A stretch of 64,000 bases of DNA. Source: Kineothrix sp. MB12-C1 (GTDB lineage: Bacteria > Bacillota > Clostridia > Lachnospirales > Lachnospiraceae). A program made the position numbers and the translations under genes. Location: assembly GCF_030863805.1 (NCBI RefSeq), contig NZ_CP132957.1:2232001-2296000 (forward strand), written 5' to 3'. Below, one piece after another: positions 36,411 to 44,982 of this stretch. Under the pieces are notes generated by a model. It did not search any database. It was not told the origin of the DNA and was given only the letters and a program-made list of their open reading frames with translations. Position 1 is the stretch's first letter. Each line of letters starts with the position of its first letter.

Positions 36411-36529
36411 AATATACAAAATAATGTATATTGAAGTTATGGGGGTTAATGAGCATAATTTGTATAAAATTAGTTATAGGTATACTAACTAAAATAAAGT
36501 ATAAATTAATATACAAAATAATGTATTTT
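36411..36529 (+). promoter_or_regulatory. Two 22-bp palindromic operators (O2, O3) before yhfY
   Basis: AATATACAAAATAATGTATATT (36411-36432; 22 bp described here by its ends AATATAC and GTATATT) and a copy differing by one base at 36508-36529 sit 97 bp apart in the 197-bp yhfZ-yhfY space. A further inverted pair TTAGTTA/TAACTAA (36470-36476, 36485-36491) lies between them. Probable YhfZ sites; a hairpin-rich stretch at 36370-36410 precedes them. Confidence 0.7.
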
Positions 36530-36559
36530 ATAGGCTATGAGAAAGGGATGGTTATTAAA

Positions 36560-36922
36560 ATGGGAGCAGTGAGAGAAGATGCGTATGAAAGAATTCGGAT
36601 ACTACATGAGGCGGGGCTTGTAAGTAAGAAGGTAGCAGAGTTTTGCCATGATACGATCAATATGGTGTTGGAGGAACGTCCGGATGCGGACGAAGAGAAA
36701 TTCGCAATGTTCGTCACGCATTTAGCAATGAGAACACAAAGAGTAATTGATAAAAAAGAAGAAAATCCTTTACAGCCGGAGGTGATAGAAGCCTTAAAGG
36801 AAGAGAGCAGCTATGAGAAAAGTTGTTTATTTGCAGAAAGGATATTAGGAACTATCGATGTAAAATTTCCACAAACGGAAAGGGATTATCTGATAGTCCA
36901 TCTATGTAATCTATTCTCGTAA
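36560..36922 (+). CDS. yhfY: YhfY-like PRD-domain protein
   Basis: 120 aa from the ATG with AAAGGG upstream; an in-frame ATG at 36548 has no ribosome site spacing. The sequence EERPDADEEKFAMFVTHLAMRTQRV and the C-terminal QTERDYLIVHLCNLF correspond to a single PTS-regulation (PRD) domain. E. coli YhfY is likewise a lone PRD protein. With no DNA-binding domain of its own, it may modulate another regulator or enzyme. Confidence 0.8.
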   Translation: MGAVREDAYERIRILHEAGLVSKKVAEFCHDTINMVLEERPDADEEKFAMFVTHLAMRTQRVIDKKEENPLQPEVIEALKEESSYEKSCLFAERILGTIDVKFPQTERDYLIVHLCNLFS

Positions 36923-36946
36923 GAGAATGAAAATAAGGAGGTAAAA

Positions 36947-37309
36947 ATGAAAATAGCAATTGGCGGTATGTTGAAAAACGAGATGCAGCAGGCGATTTTA
37001 AAAGCTGATCCGGAGGCCGAAGCAGTCATTACGACTGATATGGGGGCGGTGCCTATGCTGAAAAGCGGTCAGGTGGATTATTACTTTGGCGCGTGTGAAA
37101 GCGGGGGTGGGGCAGCCATATCCATTTTAATCGGTATGATCGGATATTCAAAATGTTGCACGGTATGTAGGAATGGAGGGAAGCCCGATAAAAATGAGAT
37201 TGAAAGATACGTCAGTGAAGGAAAAACATGCTTTGGGATGACGGTTTCTAATATTGATGGAACGGTACCTGTGTTGATGGAAGTATTAAAGGCACATGAG
37301 CAAGGATAA
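36947..37309 (+). CDS. yhfU: YhfU (DUF2620) protein
   Basis: 120 aa with AGGAGG. KIAIGGMLKNEMQQAIL, GQVDYYFGACESGGGAA and SIDIDGTVP-type SNIDGTVPVLMEVL are DUF2620 marks. Gly-rich and cytoplasmic by composition; the segment YYFGACESGGGAAISILIG suggests a nucleotide- or PTS-IIB-like small fold. Function unknown; always found with yhfT in this cluster type. Confidence 0.8.
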   Translation: MKIAIGGMLKNEMQQAILKADPEAEAVITTDMGAVPMLKSGQVDYYFGACESGGGAAISILIGMIGYSKCCTVCRNGGKPDKNEIERYVSEGKTCFGMTVSNIDGTVPVLMEVLKAHEQG

Positions 37310-37323
37310 TGAAGGAATAAAAA

Positions 37324-37352
37324 GGTAACTGAACCGTTACTTGAACTGTTAT
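37324..37352. repeat. GTAACTG...AGTTAC hairpin repeat, copy 1
   Basis: GGTAACTGAACC...TTGAACTGTTAT, in the yhfU-yhfT space. Related to 38716-38741, 58279-58306 and, inverted, 62182-62210. Confidence 0.55.
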
Positions 37353-37372
37353 ATAGAAAGTGAGGAAGAGAG

Positions 37373-38686
37373 ATGGAATTAAATGTAATCAATGTAATTA
37401 TGGTCATGCTGCTTTGTGCAATGACAGCTTTTTTATCCCATATGGGTATGGCGGTATTTCATGACGGAATCAGACCGGTCATTCCGGAGTATATTGAGGG
37501 CCGTATGAAAAGGACCCAGATGGCATCCATAGCATTTGGATTGAGTGTAGGCTTTATCGCATCTGTAGGTATCGGAAATGCGCTTGTAACCAACCTATTG
37601 AATCCGTGGCTGCTATTTCTTGCCACAGATATTATCGGTATCGCAGCGCCTAAGAAATGGCTGGCACCGATATTGGGAGCAGGTTGGGGATTCTTGAGTA
37701 TGACAGCAATCGGCGGAATTAATACGGTTCTTACCGGTATGCCGGTGGATCTTATCGGGGCGATGGGCAATGTAGGAAATTATATTGTTACCGGATTTGC
37801 TATTTTCCCTATTATTGCTATCATTATGCAGTTTGGCATGGCAAAAGGAGTTATTACGGCTGTTGTTGTATTGGTTTTCCGCTTTGCCGGACCCAGATTC
37901 ACAACAATTAGCGGCGATTCATGGACAATGATGGTAGGTGTTATTGCGTTGGTTGCCCTTTGCATTATAAAGGACGCAAGCGATAAGAAGAAAGAAGAGG
38001 CAGATACGATGAACATCTTCTCCGAGCGTGTAGCGCGCATCAAGAAGAACCTTCCTTTCTTAATGGTGGCTGGTGCGCTTATTGCGGCAGCATGTAACTT
38101 ACATGTGTTCGCAGGCTCCGACGTATCCATGTTTGACCTTTCGAGAGCGTATGCTATGGGCGATGCTGCAGAGGCACAGTCTCTTATTAAGGTAGTAGCT
38201 ACGAATGAATTTATGAGAGGATTAAGCTTTATTCCTCTTATTGCAACAACAGCTGTTACAACAGGCGTATATGGTGTGGCAGGATTTACTTTTGTATATG
38301 TGGCGGGATATCTTTGCCCTAATCCTGTGATAGCGGCCATTGTAGGTGCGGTTATTATTTTGGTAGAAGTTTTCTTGTTAGGATTCATTGGCAAATTCCT
38401 GGGCAATTTCCCTTCTATGAGAGATGCTTCCGATAATATCAGAAGTGCCATGAATACTTGTGTTGAGTTCGCTCTTTTGATTGGTTCTATTTCAGCGTGC
38501 GGAGTAATGGGAGAAGCAACTTCAGCAGGTGCCGCGGGCGGTTTTATCATTGGAGGTATTATATACTTAGTCAATGAAATGACAGGCAGAAAAATTATGC
38601 GTATGGCTATTGGTCCGGTAGCTGCTATTGTAACGGGTATTATACTTAACCTTACATACTTGATTGGTTTAACACCTTTAGTATAA
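37373..38686 (+). CDS. yhfT: YhfT-family membrane protein (putative transporter)
   Basis: 437 aa with about 11-12 hydrophobic helices (e.g. VNVIMVMLLCAMTAFLSHMG, FMRGLSFIPLIATTAVTTG). HDGIRPVIPEYIEGRM in the first loop and ISACGVMGEATSAGAAGGFI near the end are conserved in YhfT. A charged cytoplasmic loop (KKKEEADTMNIFSERVARIKK) lies at ~205-225. Probably imports the substrate of the enzymes downstream; YhfU may be its partner. Confidence 0.88.
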   Translation: MELNVINVIMVMLLCAMTAFLSHMGMAVFHDGIRPVIPEYIEGRMKRTQMASIAFGLSVGFIASVGIGNALVTNLLNPWLLFLATDIIGIAAPKKWLAPILGAGWGFLSMTAIGGINTVLTGMPVDLIGAMGNVGNYIVTGFAIFPIIAIIMQFGMAKGVITAVVVLVFRFAGPRFTTISGDSWTMMVGVIALVALCIIKDASDKKKEEADTMNIFSERVARIKKNLPFLMVAGALIAAACNLHVFAGSDVSMFDLSRAYAMGDAAEAQSLIKVVATNEFMRGLSFIPLIATTAVTTGVYGVAGFTFVYVAGYLCPNPVIAAIVGAVIILVEVFLLGFIGKFLGNFPSMRDASDNIRSAMNTCVEFALLIGSISACGVMGEATSAGAAGGFIIGGIIYLVNEMTGRKIMRMAIGPVAAIVTGIILNLTYLIGLTPLV

Positions 38687-38715
38687 TGCGATGTGATTTC
38701 AATCATAGTGTTACT

Positions 38716-38741
38716 GTAACTGTGAGGGGACTGAATAGTTA
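38716..38741. repeat. GTAACTG...AGTTA hairpin repeat, copy 2
   Basis: GTAACTGTGAGGGG then ACTGAATAGTTA, between yhfT and php. Nearly the same as 58279-58306. Confidence 0.6.
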
Positions 38742-38810
38742 GGTATTGCTTAGAATTCGGGCGGGCCGGAAAGTTGCTTCCGGCTCGCCGGGGAAGCAGA
38801 GGAATAGTAT

Positions 38811-39719
38811 ATGATTTGTACGGTAAATGGCTTGTTTGATAAGGAAGAGTTAGGAATTACCATGTGCCATGAGCATCTGGCATTAGACTTGTCTCTTGTC
38901 AGAGGAGATGATGACTCTACGTTTCACGACAGAAATCTGATTGTGGAAGAATTGAATAAAATGAAAGCCTATGGTGTAAAGACTGTGGTAGAAGTAACTT
39001 GCGGCGATATGGGTAGAGATGTAAGAGCACTTAGAGAAATAAGCGATGTGTGTGATATTCATATTATAGCGGCGACAGGATGCTATTTAGAAGCATACCA
39101 TAATGAATTTATCCGTTATGCCAAAGCGGAGGATATCTGCGATATTTTCGAAAAAGAGGCAGTAGAAGGAATCGGAGAAACGGGAATAAAAGCAGGTATT
39201 ATAGGAGAAGTAGCCTCTGGTATGGGAGAGATGGCTCCCAGTGAAGAAAGGGTTCTGATCGCAGCAGCCATGGCGTCTGTCCGTACGGGGCTCGCTGTTA
39301 CTACGCATTGCCAGATGGGGAGCCTTGCTCTGGAGCAGTCCAAGATACTTCAAGAAAATGGAATGAATCCGGATAAAATAATTCTAGGTCATCTGGATCT
39401 GGCAAATAACAGAGATTATTATGTGAAGGTATTAAGTACAGGTGTCAATATAGGTTTTGACACCATAGGAAAGAGCGCCTATTTATCGGATGAAATAAGA
39501 GCGGATAACCTTCTGTGGCTGCTTGAGAAAGGCTATGAGGATCATATCGTTTTATCTCAAGATATATCCAGAAAGTCGTATCTGTCAGCATATGGGAACT
39601 ATTCCGGTTATATGACGGTAATGAAAGATTTTGTCCCCTTATTGAAGAAGAAGGGAATTAAGGAAGAAGATTTGGAGAAGCTATTAATCCGCAATCCGGC
39701 GAGAATATTAGATATTTAA
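38811..39719 (+). CDS. php: Phosphotriesterase-homology protein (Php)
   Basis: 302 aa, an amidohydrolase-type TIM barrel. Metal ligands visible: CHEHLALD (His-x-His), the bridging Glu in IIGEVASG (Glu in place of carboxylated Lys, as in E. coli Php), THCQMG, LGHLDL and LSQDI (Asp). The true phosphotriesterases act on organophosphates; Php proteins hydrolyse an unknown, possibly phosphorylated or lactone-like, substrate. It is the hydrolase of the yhf cluster and follows yhfT by 124 bp. Confidence 0.9.
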   Translation: MICTVNGLFDKEELGITMCHEHLALDLSLVRGDDDSTFHDRNLIVEELNKMKAYGVKTVVEVTCGDMGRDVRALREISDVCDIHIIAATGCYLEAYHNEFIRYAKAEDICDIFEKEAVEGIGETGIKAGIIGEVASGMGEMAPSEERVLIAAAMASVRTGLAVTTHCQMGSLALEQSKILQENGMNPDKIILGHLDLANNRDYYVKVLSTGVNIGFDTIGKSAYLSDEIRADNLLWLLEKGYEDHIVLSQDISRKSYLSAYGNYSGYMTVMKDFVPLLKKKGIKEEDLEKLLIRNPARILDI

Positions 39720-39753
39720 TTCTAATTTGTACTATTAAGGGAAAGGAGATTCA

Positions 39754-40869
39754 GTGCTGACCTATCCATTAAAAAATATTTCTATTGCAGAGGCAACACA
39801 ACTGCAATTTAAGATTGTTGACAAAATAACGAGGGAGTTTCACGGGAGTGAATTTCTAACGAGAGGTGACTTGGGAGTTACAAGGAGATGGAATAAACCC
39901 TCCACAACGAAAAAGGTAGAACAGGTAATCGCATCTATCTTCGATGCAGAAGCCTGCCTGTTAGTAAGAGGGGCGGGGAGCGGAGCAATTCGCTTCGGCT
40001 TGCATGCCATGTTAAAGCCCTGCGATAAGGTATTGGTACATAACGCTCCGGTCTATACGACAACTGCAATTTCCTTGGAAATGTTAAATATCACTACGAT
40101 AGAGGCTGATTATAATGATTCCTCATCCATCAAAGAAACAATAGAAGAGAATCCCGATATTCAAGGGGCTATTATCCAGTATACGAGACAGAAACTGGAT
40201 GACAGCTATGATATGAGTGAGTGTGTGAAAGCAATAAAAGGCATAGGAAATATTCCTATTTTAACGGATGATAACTATGCAGTTATGAAAGTAAAAAATA
40301 TCGGGGTACAATGCGGAGCTGACTTATCCTGTTTTTCTTCCTTTAAGATATTGGGACCGGAAGGAATCGGAGTAATTGTCGGTAGTAAAAGGTATATTGA
40401 TAAGTTGGAACAGGAGAGTTATTCAGGCGGGATGCAGGTGCAAGGATATGAAGCACTTGATGTGCTGCGCGGATTTGTATATGCACCGGTAGCGCTGGCT
40501 TTACAGTCGCAGGTGAATGAAGAATGTGTGAAGCGTTTATGTGACGGAGAAATAAAAGGTATTAAAGATGCTTTTCTGGCAAATGCCCAATCCAAGGTTC
40601 TGTTGGTAGAGTTTGAGGAAGAAATCGCAGATAAGGTATTGGAAGAAGCTGAAACGCTGGGGGCAGCACCTTATCCGGTAGGGGCTGAATCCAAATATGA
40701 GCTAATCCCTATGTTTTACAGAGTATCGGGTACGGTACGAAAAGCTGCTCCCGATATAGAGCATAGAATGATTCGTATCAATGCGATGAGAGCCGGCGCA
40801 GATACTGTTATGAGAATCTTAAAAGAAGCCGTAGAGAGAGTGAGAGAGCAATGTTCATACATCAATTGA
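39754..40869 (+). CDS. yhfS: YhfS-like PLP-dependent aminotransferase-fold enzyme
   Basis: 371 aa from a GTG with AAAGGAGA. Fold type I PLP enzyme: VRGAGSGAIRFGLHAM (cofactor phosphate region), ILTDDNYAVMK (Asp pairing the pyridine N) and SCFSSFKILGPEG with the presumed Schiff-base Lys. It resembles cysteine-desulfurase/threonine-aldolase-like enzymes and E. coli YhfS. The reaction is unknown. It overlaps yhfX by 19 bp. Confidence 0.85.
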   Translation: MLTYPLKNISIAEATQLQFKIVDKITREFHGSEFLTRGDLGVTRRWNKPSTTKKVEQVIASIFDAEACLLVRGAGSGAIRFGLHAMLKPCDKVLVHNAPVYTTTAISLEMLNITTIEADYNDSSSIKETIEENPDIQGAIIQYTRQKLDDSYDMSECVKAIKGIGNIPILTDDNYAVMKVKNIGVQCGADLSCFSSFKILGPEGIGVIVGSKRYIDKLEQESYSGGMQVQGYEALDVLRGFVYAPVALALQSQVNEECVKRLCDGEIKGIKDAFLANAQSKVLLVEFEEEIADKVLEEAETLGAAPYPVGAESKYELIPMFYRVSGTVRKAAPDIEHRMIRINAMRAGADTVMRILKEAVERVREQCSYIN

Positions 40870-42011
40870 TAGATAAAAATGAGAATTTAATAAAAGCGGC
40901 CTTTGCCTTACACCAGGATGGCCGAGTACTGCCGGATTCCTATTTGATCGATGTGGATATGTTCTTGAAAAATGCGGAAAAAATACTGCACAAGGCAAAG
41001 GAATATAAGATAAAGCTATATTTTATGTTAAAGCAGTTGGGAAGAAACCCGTATCTGGCAAAAGAGTTAGTTCGACTTGGCTATGAAGGAGCGGTGGTAG
41101 TGGATTTCAAAGAAGCACAGCTTATGATGCAGCACCAAATTCCTATTGGAAATGTGGGACACCTCGTACAGATACCGGAAACGATGATACCTAAGACCAT
41201 TGCGTACCGGCCGGAGGTAATTACTGTTTATTCTTACAATAAGGTTAAAAGTATAGATAAGGCAGCCGGGGATGCAGGCATTACACAAGGAATCCTCCTC
41301 CGTGTTTATGGGGATAAAGATGCTATTTATTCCGGCCAGACAGCAGGCATCTCATTGAATGAGGTGAAAGATTTTGCTTTGCGCGTGAAAGCGGAATGCA
41401 AGAACATACAGATTAAAGGGGTAACCTCTTTTCCTTGCTTTCTCTATGATGATGAAAAGAGGGATATAGTACCTACTAATAATTTGGATACAGTAAAGGA
41501 AGCAGTAGAGATGCTTAAGGAACTGGGGATAACGCCGGATATTATAAATACGCCCTCAGCTACTTGTGTATATACATTGGATAAAATAGCGGCATATGGC
41601 GGCAACTGCGGAGAACCCGGGCACGGTTTGACAGGAACAACACCTTTACATGCGGCCCGCGATATGGAGGAAATTCCAAGTGTAGTATATGTTTCGGAGA
41701 TTTCTCACAATTTCAAGGGTGAGGCATATTGCTATGGAGGCGGCCACTATAGGCGTTCTCATGCCTCTAATACATTAGTAGGAAAAAATATGGAATCGGC
41801 CGAAAGGCTCTCTGTTATCGTGCCTAACGAGGATAGTATTGACTATCATTTTGCGATTTCCAAGGAATGTACCATAGGAGATACGGTGCTGATGGCATTC
41901 CGATTCCAGATTTTTGTTACAAGAAGCGACGTGGTACTTGTGAAAGGGATATCGACAGGAAAACCGGAAGTCGTGGGTATTTATGATAGTCTCGGAAATA
42001 AGAAAGAGTGA
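40851..42011 (+). CDS. yhfX: YhfX-like PLP-dependent racemase-fold enzyme
   Basis: 386 aa. Fold type III (alanine racemase-like) barrel: KLYFMLKQLGRNP carries the likely PLP Lys; GYEGAVVVD, NVGHLVQIP and GILLRVYGDKD follow the barrel strands; NCGEPGHGLTGTTPLHA near 260 is conserved in YhfX. A racemase or eliminase acting on an amino acid-like compound is expected. Both PLP enzymes being adjacent suggests an amino-group-bearing substrate. Confidence 0.87.
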   Translation: MFIHQLIDKNENLIKAAFALHQDGRVLPDSYLIDVDMFLKNAEKILHKAKEYKIKLYFMLKQLGRNPYLAKELVRLGYEGAVVVDFKEAQLMMQHQIPIGNVGHLVQIPETMIPKTIAYRPEVITVYSYNKVKSIDKAAGDAGITQGILLRVYGDKDAIYSGQTAGISLNEVKDFALRVKAECKNIQIKGVTSFPCFLYDDEKRDIVPTNNLDTVKEAVEMLKELGITPDIINTPSATCVYTLDKIAAYGGNCGEPGHGLTGTTPLHAARDMEEIPSVVYVSEISHNFKGEAYCYGGGHYRRSHASNTLVGKNMESAERLSVIVPNEDSIDYHFAISKECTIGDTVLMAFRFQIFVTRSDVVLVKGISTGKPEVVGIYDSLGNKKE

Positions 42012-43270
42012 TGGAGTTGGATAGAGACAAGAAAGATAAAAAAGGAAGATTTATTGTTATCGTTTTGGATGGATTTGGGATAGGGTCTATGAATGACACC
42101 GAAAAGGTGCGTCCTGAGGACCGGGAATCCAATACATTAAGAAGTATTCTGAAGGATTTTCCGGACATGAAGCTGCCTAATATGGAAAAGCTGGGGTTGA
42201 TGAATGCCTATGGGATGGAAAGTGAGCAGATGAAATATAGCGTTTCGGCAAACTTCGGAAAATCCGAGTTAATGCATTTCGGTGCGGATACCTTTATGGG
42301 ACATCAGGAAATCATGGGTACCCTGCCGAAGAAGCCTGAAGCTCATCCTTTTCAGGAAAAGGTAGATATTGTTGCAGACCAGCTAAAAGCCCACGGACAC
42401 AAGGTGGAGGTCCTGGAAAAAGAAGGTCTTAGGTATATTCTCTGCGATGATTATGTTACAGTAGGCGATAACCTGGAGGCAGATTTAGGAATGTGCTATA
42501 ACGTTACGGCACCGCTTGATTATATTTCCTTTGAGAAAGAATGTGAGATTGCCTATCTGGTGAGAGAAGTAGTAACGGTAGGGCGTGTGGTAGTGTTCGG
42601 GGGTACGGGCAATACGATGGAAGATATATGGAATGCGCAGGAAACAAAGCAGGGGACATATATTGGAATTGCCTCTGCTAAGTCCAAATCTTACGAACAG
42701 GGTTACCAATGCAGACATTTGGGATATGGGGTAGACAAGAGGACCCAGGCACCTACTATATTGACAGATGCAGGAATTACGGTAACTTTGATAGGGAAGG
42801 TGGCGGATATCGTTGCCAATGATCAGGGAAGGAGTATATCCTGTGTGCCTACGGATCGTTGTATCGAGCTGACCATAGAGGCTATAACTGCTATGGAAGA
42901 AGGCTTTATATGTACGAATATACAGGAAACAGATCTGGCCGGACATTCCCAGTCCGCCGAAGTATATAAGAAGATATTGGAAAAGGCAGATGCAGGGATA
43001 GGGAAAATGATTTCGCTATTGAATGAAAGAGATATCCTTCTCATTATGGCAGATCATGGAAACGACCCTTCGATTGGGCACAGCAAACATACGAGAGAGT
43101 GTGTTCCGATTCTGCTTTATAAAGAGAACGTATATGGGAAACACATCGGAACGAGGAGTACCCTTTCCGATGTGGGTGCCAGCGTGTGTGAGTATTTTGG
43201 AGTAATACCGCCTCAAAACGGAAGGTCATTTTTAGATGATTATTTACATAGTTCGCATTATGTACATTAA
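42011..43270 (+). CDS. yhfW: YhfW-like phosphopentomutase-family metalloenzyme
   Basis: 419 aa from an ATG overlapping the yhfX stop (TGATG); a GTG one codon earlier is possible. Alkaline-phosphatase superfamily: IVLDGFGIGSMND (metal Asp), DTFMGHQEIMGT (nucleophile region), ETDLAGHSQ, ADHGNDPSIGHSKHTRE (metal Asp/His residues). Phosphopentomutases interconvert sugar 1- and 5-phosphates; YhfW may act on a related sugar phosphate. Last gene of the cluster. Confidence 0.87.
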   Translation: MELDRDKKDKKGRFIVIVLDGFGIGSMNDTEKVRPEDRESNTLRSILKDFPDMKLPNMEKLGLMNAYGMESEQMKYSVSANFGKSELMHFGADTFMGHQEIMGTLPKKPEAHPFQEKVDIVADQLKAHGHKVEVLEKEGLRYILCDDYVTVGDNLEADLGMCYNVTAPLDYISFEKECEIAYLVREVVTVGRVVVFGGTGNTMEDIWNAQETKQGTYIGIASAKSKSYEQGYQCRHLGYGVDKRTQAPTILTDAGITVTLIGKVADIVANDQGRSISCVPTDRCIELTIEAITAMEEGFICTNIQETDLAGHSQSAEVYKKILEKADAGIGKMISLLNERDILLIMADHGNDPSIGHSKHTRECVPILLYKENVYGKHIGTRSTLSDVGASVCEYFGVIPPQNGRSFLDDYLHSSHYVH

Positions 43271-43275
43271 AAGTG

Positions 43276-43361
43276 ATATTATAATATCCCCCTTTATTAT
43301 AATATAGAGTAAGCCTGAAATGAATATGGGAGTATCTGTCTTAGAGAAGATAGATACTCCG
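43276..43361 (+). terminator. Paired hairpins after yhfW
   Basis: An AT-rich stem (ATATTATAAT/ATTATAATAT, about 43276-43305) and a second stem GGAGTATCT/AGATACTCC (43329-43361 region) follow the stop. Neither has a long T tail; together they probably end the yhf transcript. Confidence 0.5.
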
Positions 43362-43405
43362 CATTCTATAAATATTTTAAAATTATCTAAAATTATAAAA
43401 AAGTA

Positions 43406-43434
43406 TTGCAGATGAAAACGAAATATGATATTAT
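43406..43434 (+). promoter_or_regulatory. tRNA-Gly(UCC) promoter
   Basis: TTGCAG (43406-43411), 17 bp, TATTAT (43429-43434), 45 bp before the tRNA. Confidence 0.7.
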
Positions 43435-43479
43435 GCTAAATGTCACATGGAATTAGTTATAGATTCCAACATAGTACAT

Positions 43480-43550
43480 GCGGGTGTAGTTCAATGGTAG
43501 AACACTAGCCTTCCAAGCTAGATACGTGGGTTCGATTCCCATCACCCGCT
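43480..43550 (+). tRNA. tRNA-Gly (anticodon UCC)
   Basis: 71 nt. Acceptor GCGGGTG/CACCCGC, anticodon stem CTAGC/GCTAG with loop CTTCCAA, T-loop TTCGATT. CCA not encoded; followed at once by a run of seven T, which serves as terminator. Confidence 0.96.
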
Positions 43551-43690
43551 TTTTTTGTGCGCTTTTTTAGAAAAATTAAAAAATATTAAGAACTTGCCCT
43601 GTGGCAAAGAAGGCGCATTTATGTTACGCTAGTGGCTGTTAGGTTGATAAAACAGGTAGTTGGGAAAATGTAAAAGGAGACAAAAGCGTA

Positions 43691-44530
43691 ATGAAGAAAA
43701 TGAAAAGATGGGCAGCTATGGTTTTATGTCTTTGCCTCTTATCGGGTATGGCAGTACAAGCGAGAGAGATTCCGGCAGGAGGAATAGATTATACATCGGT
43801 TTTTGATGCAGAATATTATTATAATACATATGCTGATGTACAAGCCGCGGTAGGTTACGATGCGGATAAATTATTAAGACATTTTATTGCATCGGGAATG
43901 AAAGAAGGCCGTGCGGGGAATGCAGCGTTTGATGTGCGGGCCTATATGCAGAATAATCTTGATTTGGTCTCTGCATTCGGTGTGAAGGACTTGAGTGCTT
44001 ATTATTATCATTATATTCAGACCGGAGAAGCAGAGGGGCGAATCGCAACTGCTGTAACAAAGACTGACGGCCAGATCGCTTCTTTTTCTACGCAGTATAA
44101 TACAGAAGAGGACAGAGCAGTTAATGTAGAGATAGCTTCCTCCAGAATTGACGGCATGATCATTGAGCCTCAGGGAACATTTTCCTTCAGCAATTCTGTT
44201 ATGTCCAGAACGGTGGAAAATGGATATAAACTTGCACCTTCTTTTGCAGGAGGACGAGTAGTTACGAGCGTGGGAGGCGGAATATGCCAAGTATCCTCCA
44301 CTCTCTATGTGACGATGCTGCTTTCCCTTATTCCTGCTACAGAGCGCTATGCTCATTCATTAGCGGTAGACTATGTACCGACAGGTCTTGATTCTGCTAT
44401 TGTCGAGGGGGTTAAAGATTTGAGATTTAAGAATCCTTACGATTATCCTATTTGTATTCGTTCTACAGCAAAAGATGGGGATCTGACGATAAGTATAAGC
44501 AGAGCGACAGAGGGCTACAAAAGGCAGTAA
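43691..44530 (+). CDS. VanW-family protein with N-terminal surface repeats
   Basis: 279 aa. Signal peptide (MKRWAAMVLCLCLLSGMAVQA). Two copies of a surface repeat at ~37-75 and ~76-117 (FDAEYYYNTYADV...HFIASGMKEGR, FDVRAYMQNNLDL...HYIQTGEAEGR) match the repeat in the secreted protein at 10495-11235. The VanW domain follows (TFSFSNSVMSRTVENGYK, GGGICQVSSTLYVTML). VanW proteins are exported and of uncertain role in the cell wall. AAAGGAGA site before ATG. Confidence 0.88.
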   Translation: MKKMKRWAAMVLCLCLLSGMAVQAREIPAGGIDYTSVFDAEYYYNTYADVQAAVGYDADKLLRHFIASGMKEGRAGNAAFDVRAYMQNNLDLVSAFGVKDLSAYYYHYIQTGEAEGRIATAVTKTDGQIASFSTQYNTEEDRAVNVEIASSRIDGMIIEPQGTFSFSNSVMSRTVENGYKLAPSFAGGRVVTSVGGGICQVSSTLYVTMLLSLIPATERYAHSLAVDYVPTGLDSAIVEGVKDLRFKNPYDYPICIRSTAKDGDLTISISRATEGYKRQ

Positions 44531-44580
44531 AAATAGAAGTGATGGAATAATAGAAAAACAAAAATGATAATAAAAAGTAG

Positions 44581-44609
44581 TTGACAAATGAAGCAGTTAT
44601 ATGTAAAAT
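44581..44609 (+). promoter_or_regulatory. tRNA-Gly(GCC) promoter
   Basis: TTGACA (44581-44586), 17 bp, TAAAAT (44604-44609), 44 bp before the tRNA. Confidence 0.75.
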
Positions 44610-44653
44610 GATTATTGTTGACGCGTTAAAGCACAACATAATCATTTACATTT

Positions 44654-44726
44654 GCGCGAGTGGCTCAGTTGGTGGAGCACGACCTTGCCAAGGTCGGGGT
44701 CGCGGGTTCGAGTCCCGTCTCGCGCT
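44654..44726 (+). tRNA. tRNA-Gly (anticodon GCC)
   Basis: 73 nt. Acceptor GCGCGAG/CTCGCGC, anticodon stem CGACC/GGTCG with loop TTGCCAA, T-arm GCGGGTTCGAGTCCCGT. CCA not encoded. Its last 20 bases and two more are repeated 1.5 kb downstream. Confidence 0.96.
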
Positions 44727-44728
44727 CT
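44707..44728 (+). repeat. tRNA-Gly 3'-end direct repeat (att-like), left copy
   Basis: 22 bp, TTCGAGTCCCG through CGCGCTCT; matches 46254-46275 at 21 of 22 positions. Confidence 0.8.
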
Positions 44729-44982
44729 CTAGAAAATATAGTAAATTAGCGGTTTTCGAGGTTTTCGGAGGCCGCTATTTTTGTTGAAAATTGTTTTTTC
44801 TAAAGCTTTAGATTTTTTTATTTGCGCATGATTTTTAAATTAAAGAGATATAATAAAAATATATAATTTATGCCCTTGTAGGTTGCTAAAATGCACTTAT
44901 AAGTTGGTAGATGTTAATGGATGTACTTATTATAATGATATTTGACAATTACAGTATTCTAATATTTTTATGGAGGTACATA

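Noticed and set aside
37780-38706. Long open frame (308 codons) on the minus strand opposite yhfT
   Set aside because: It is the antisense of a membrane-protein gene with strong codon signal, and its product is a low-complexity Ile/Thr/Ala mirror with no family match.
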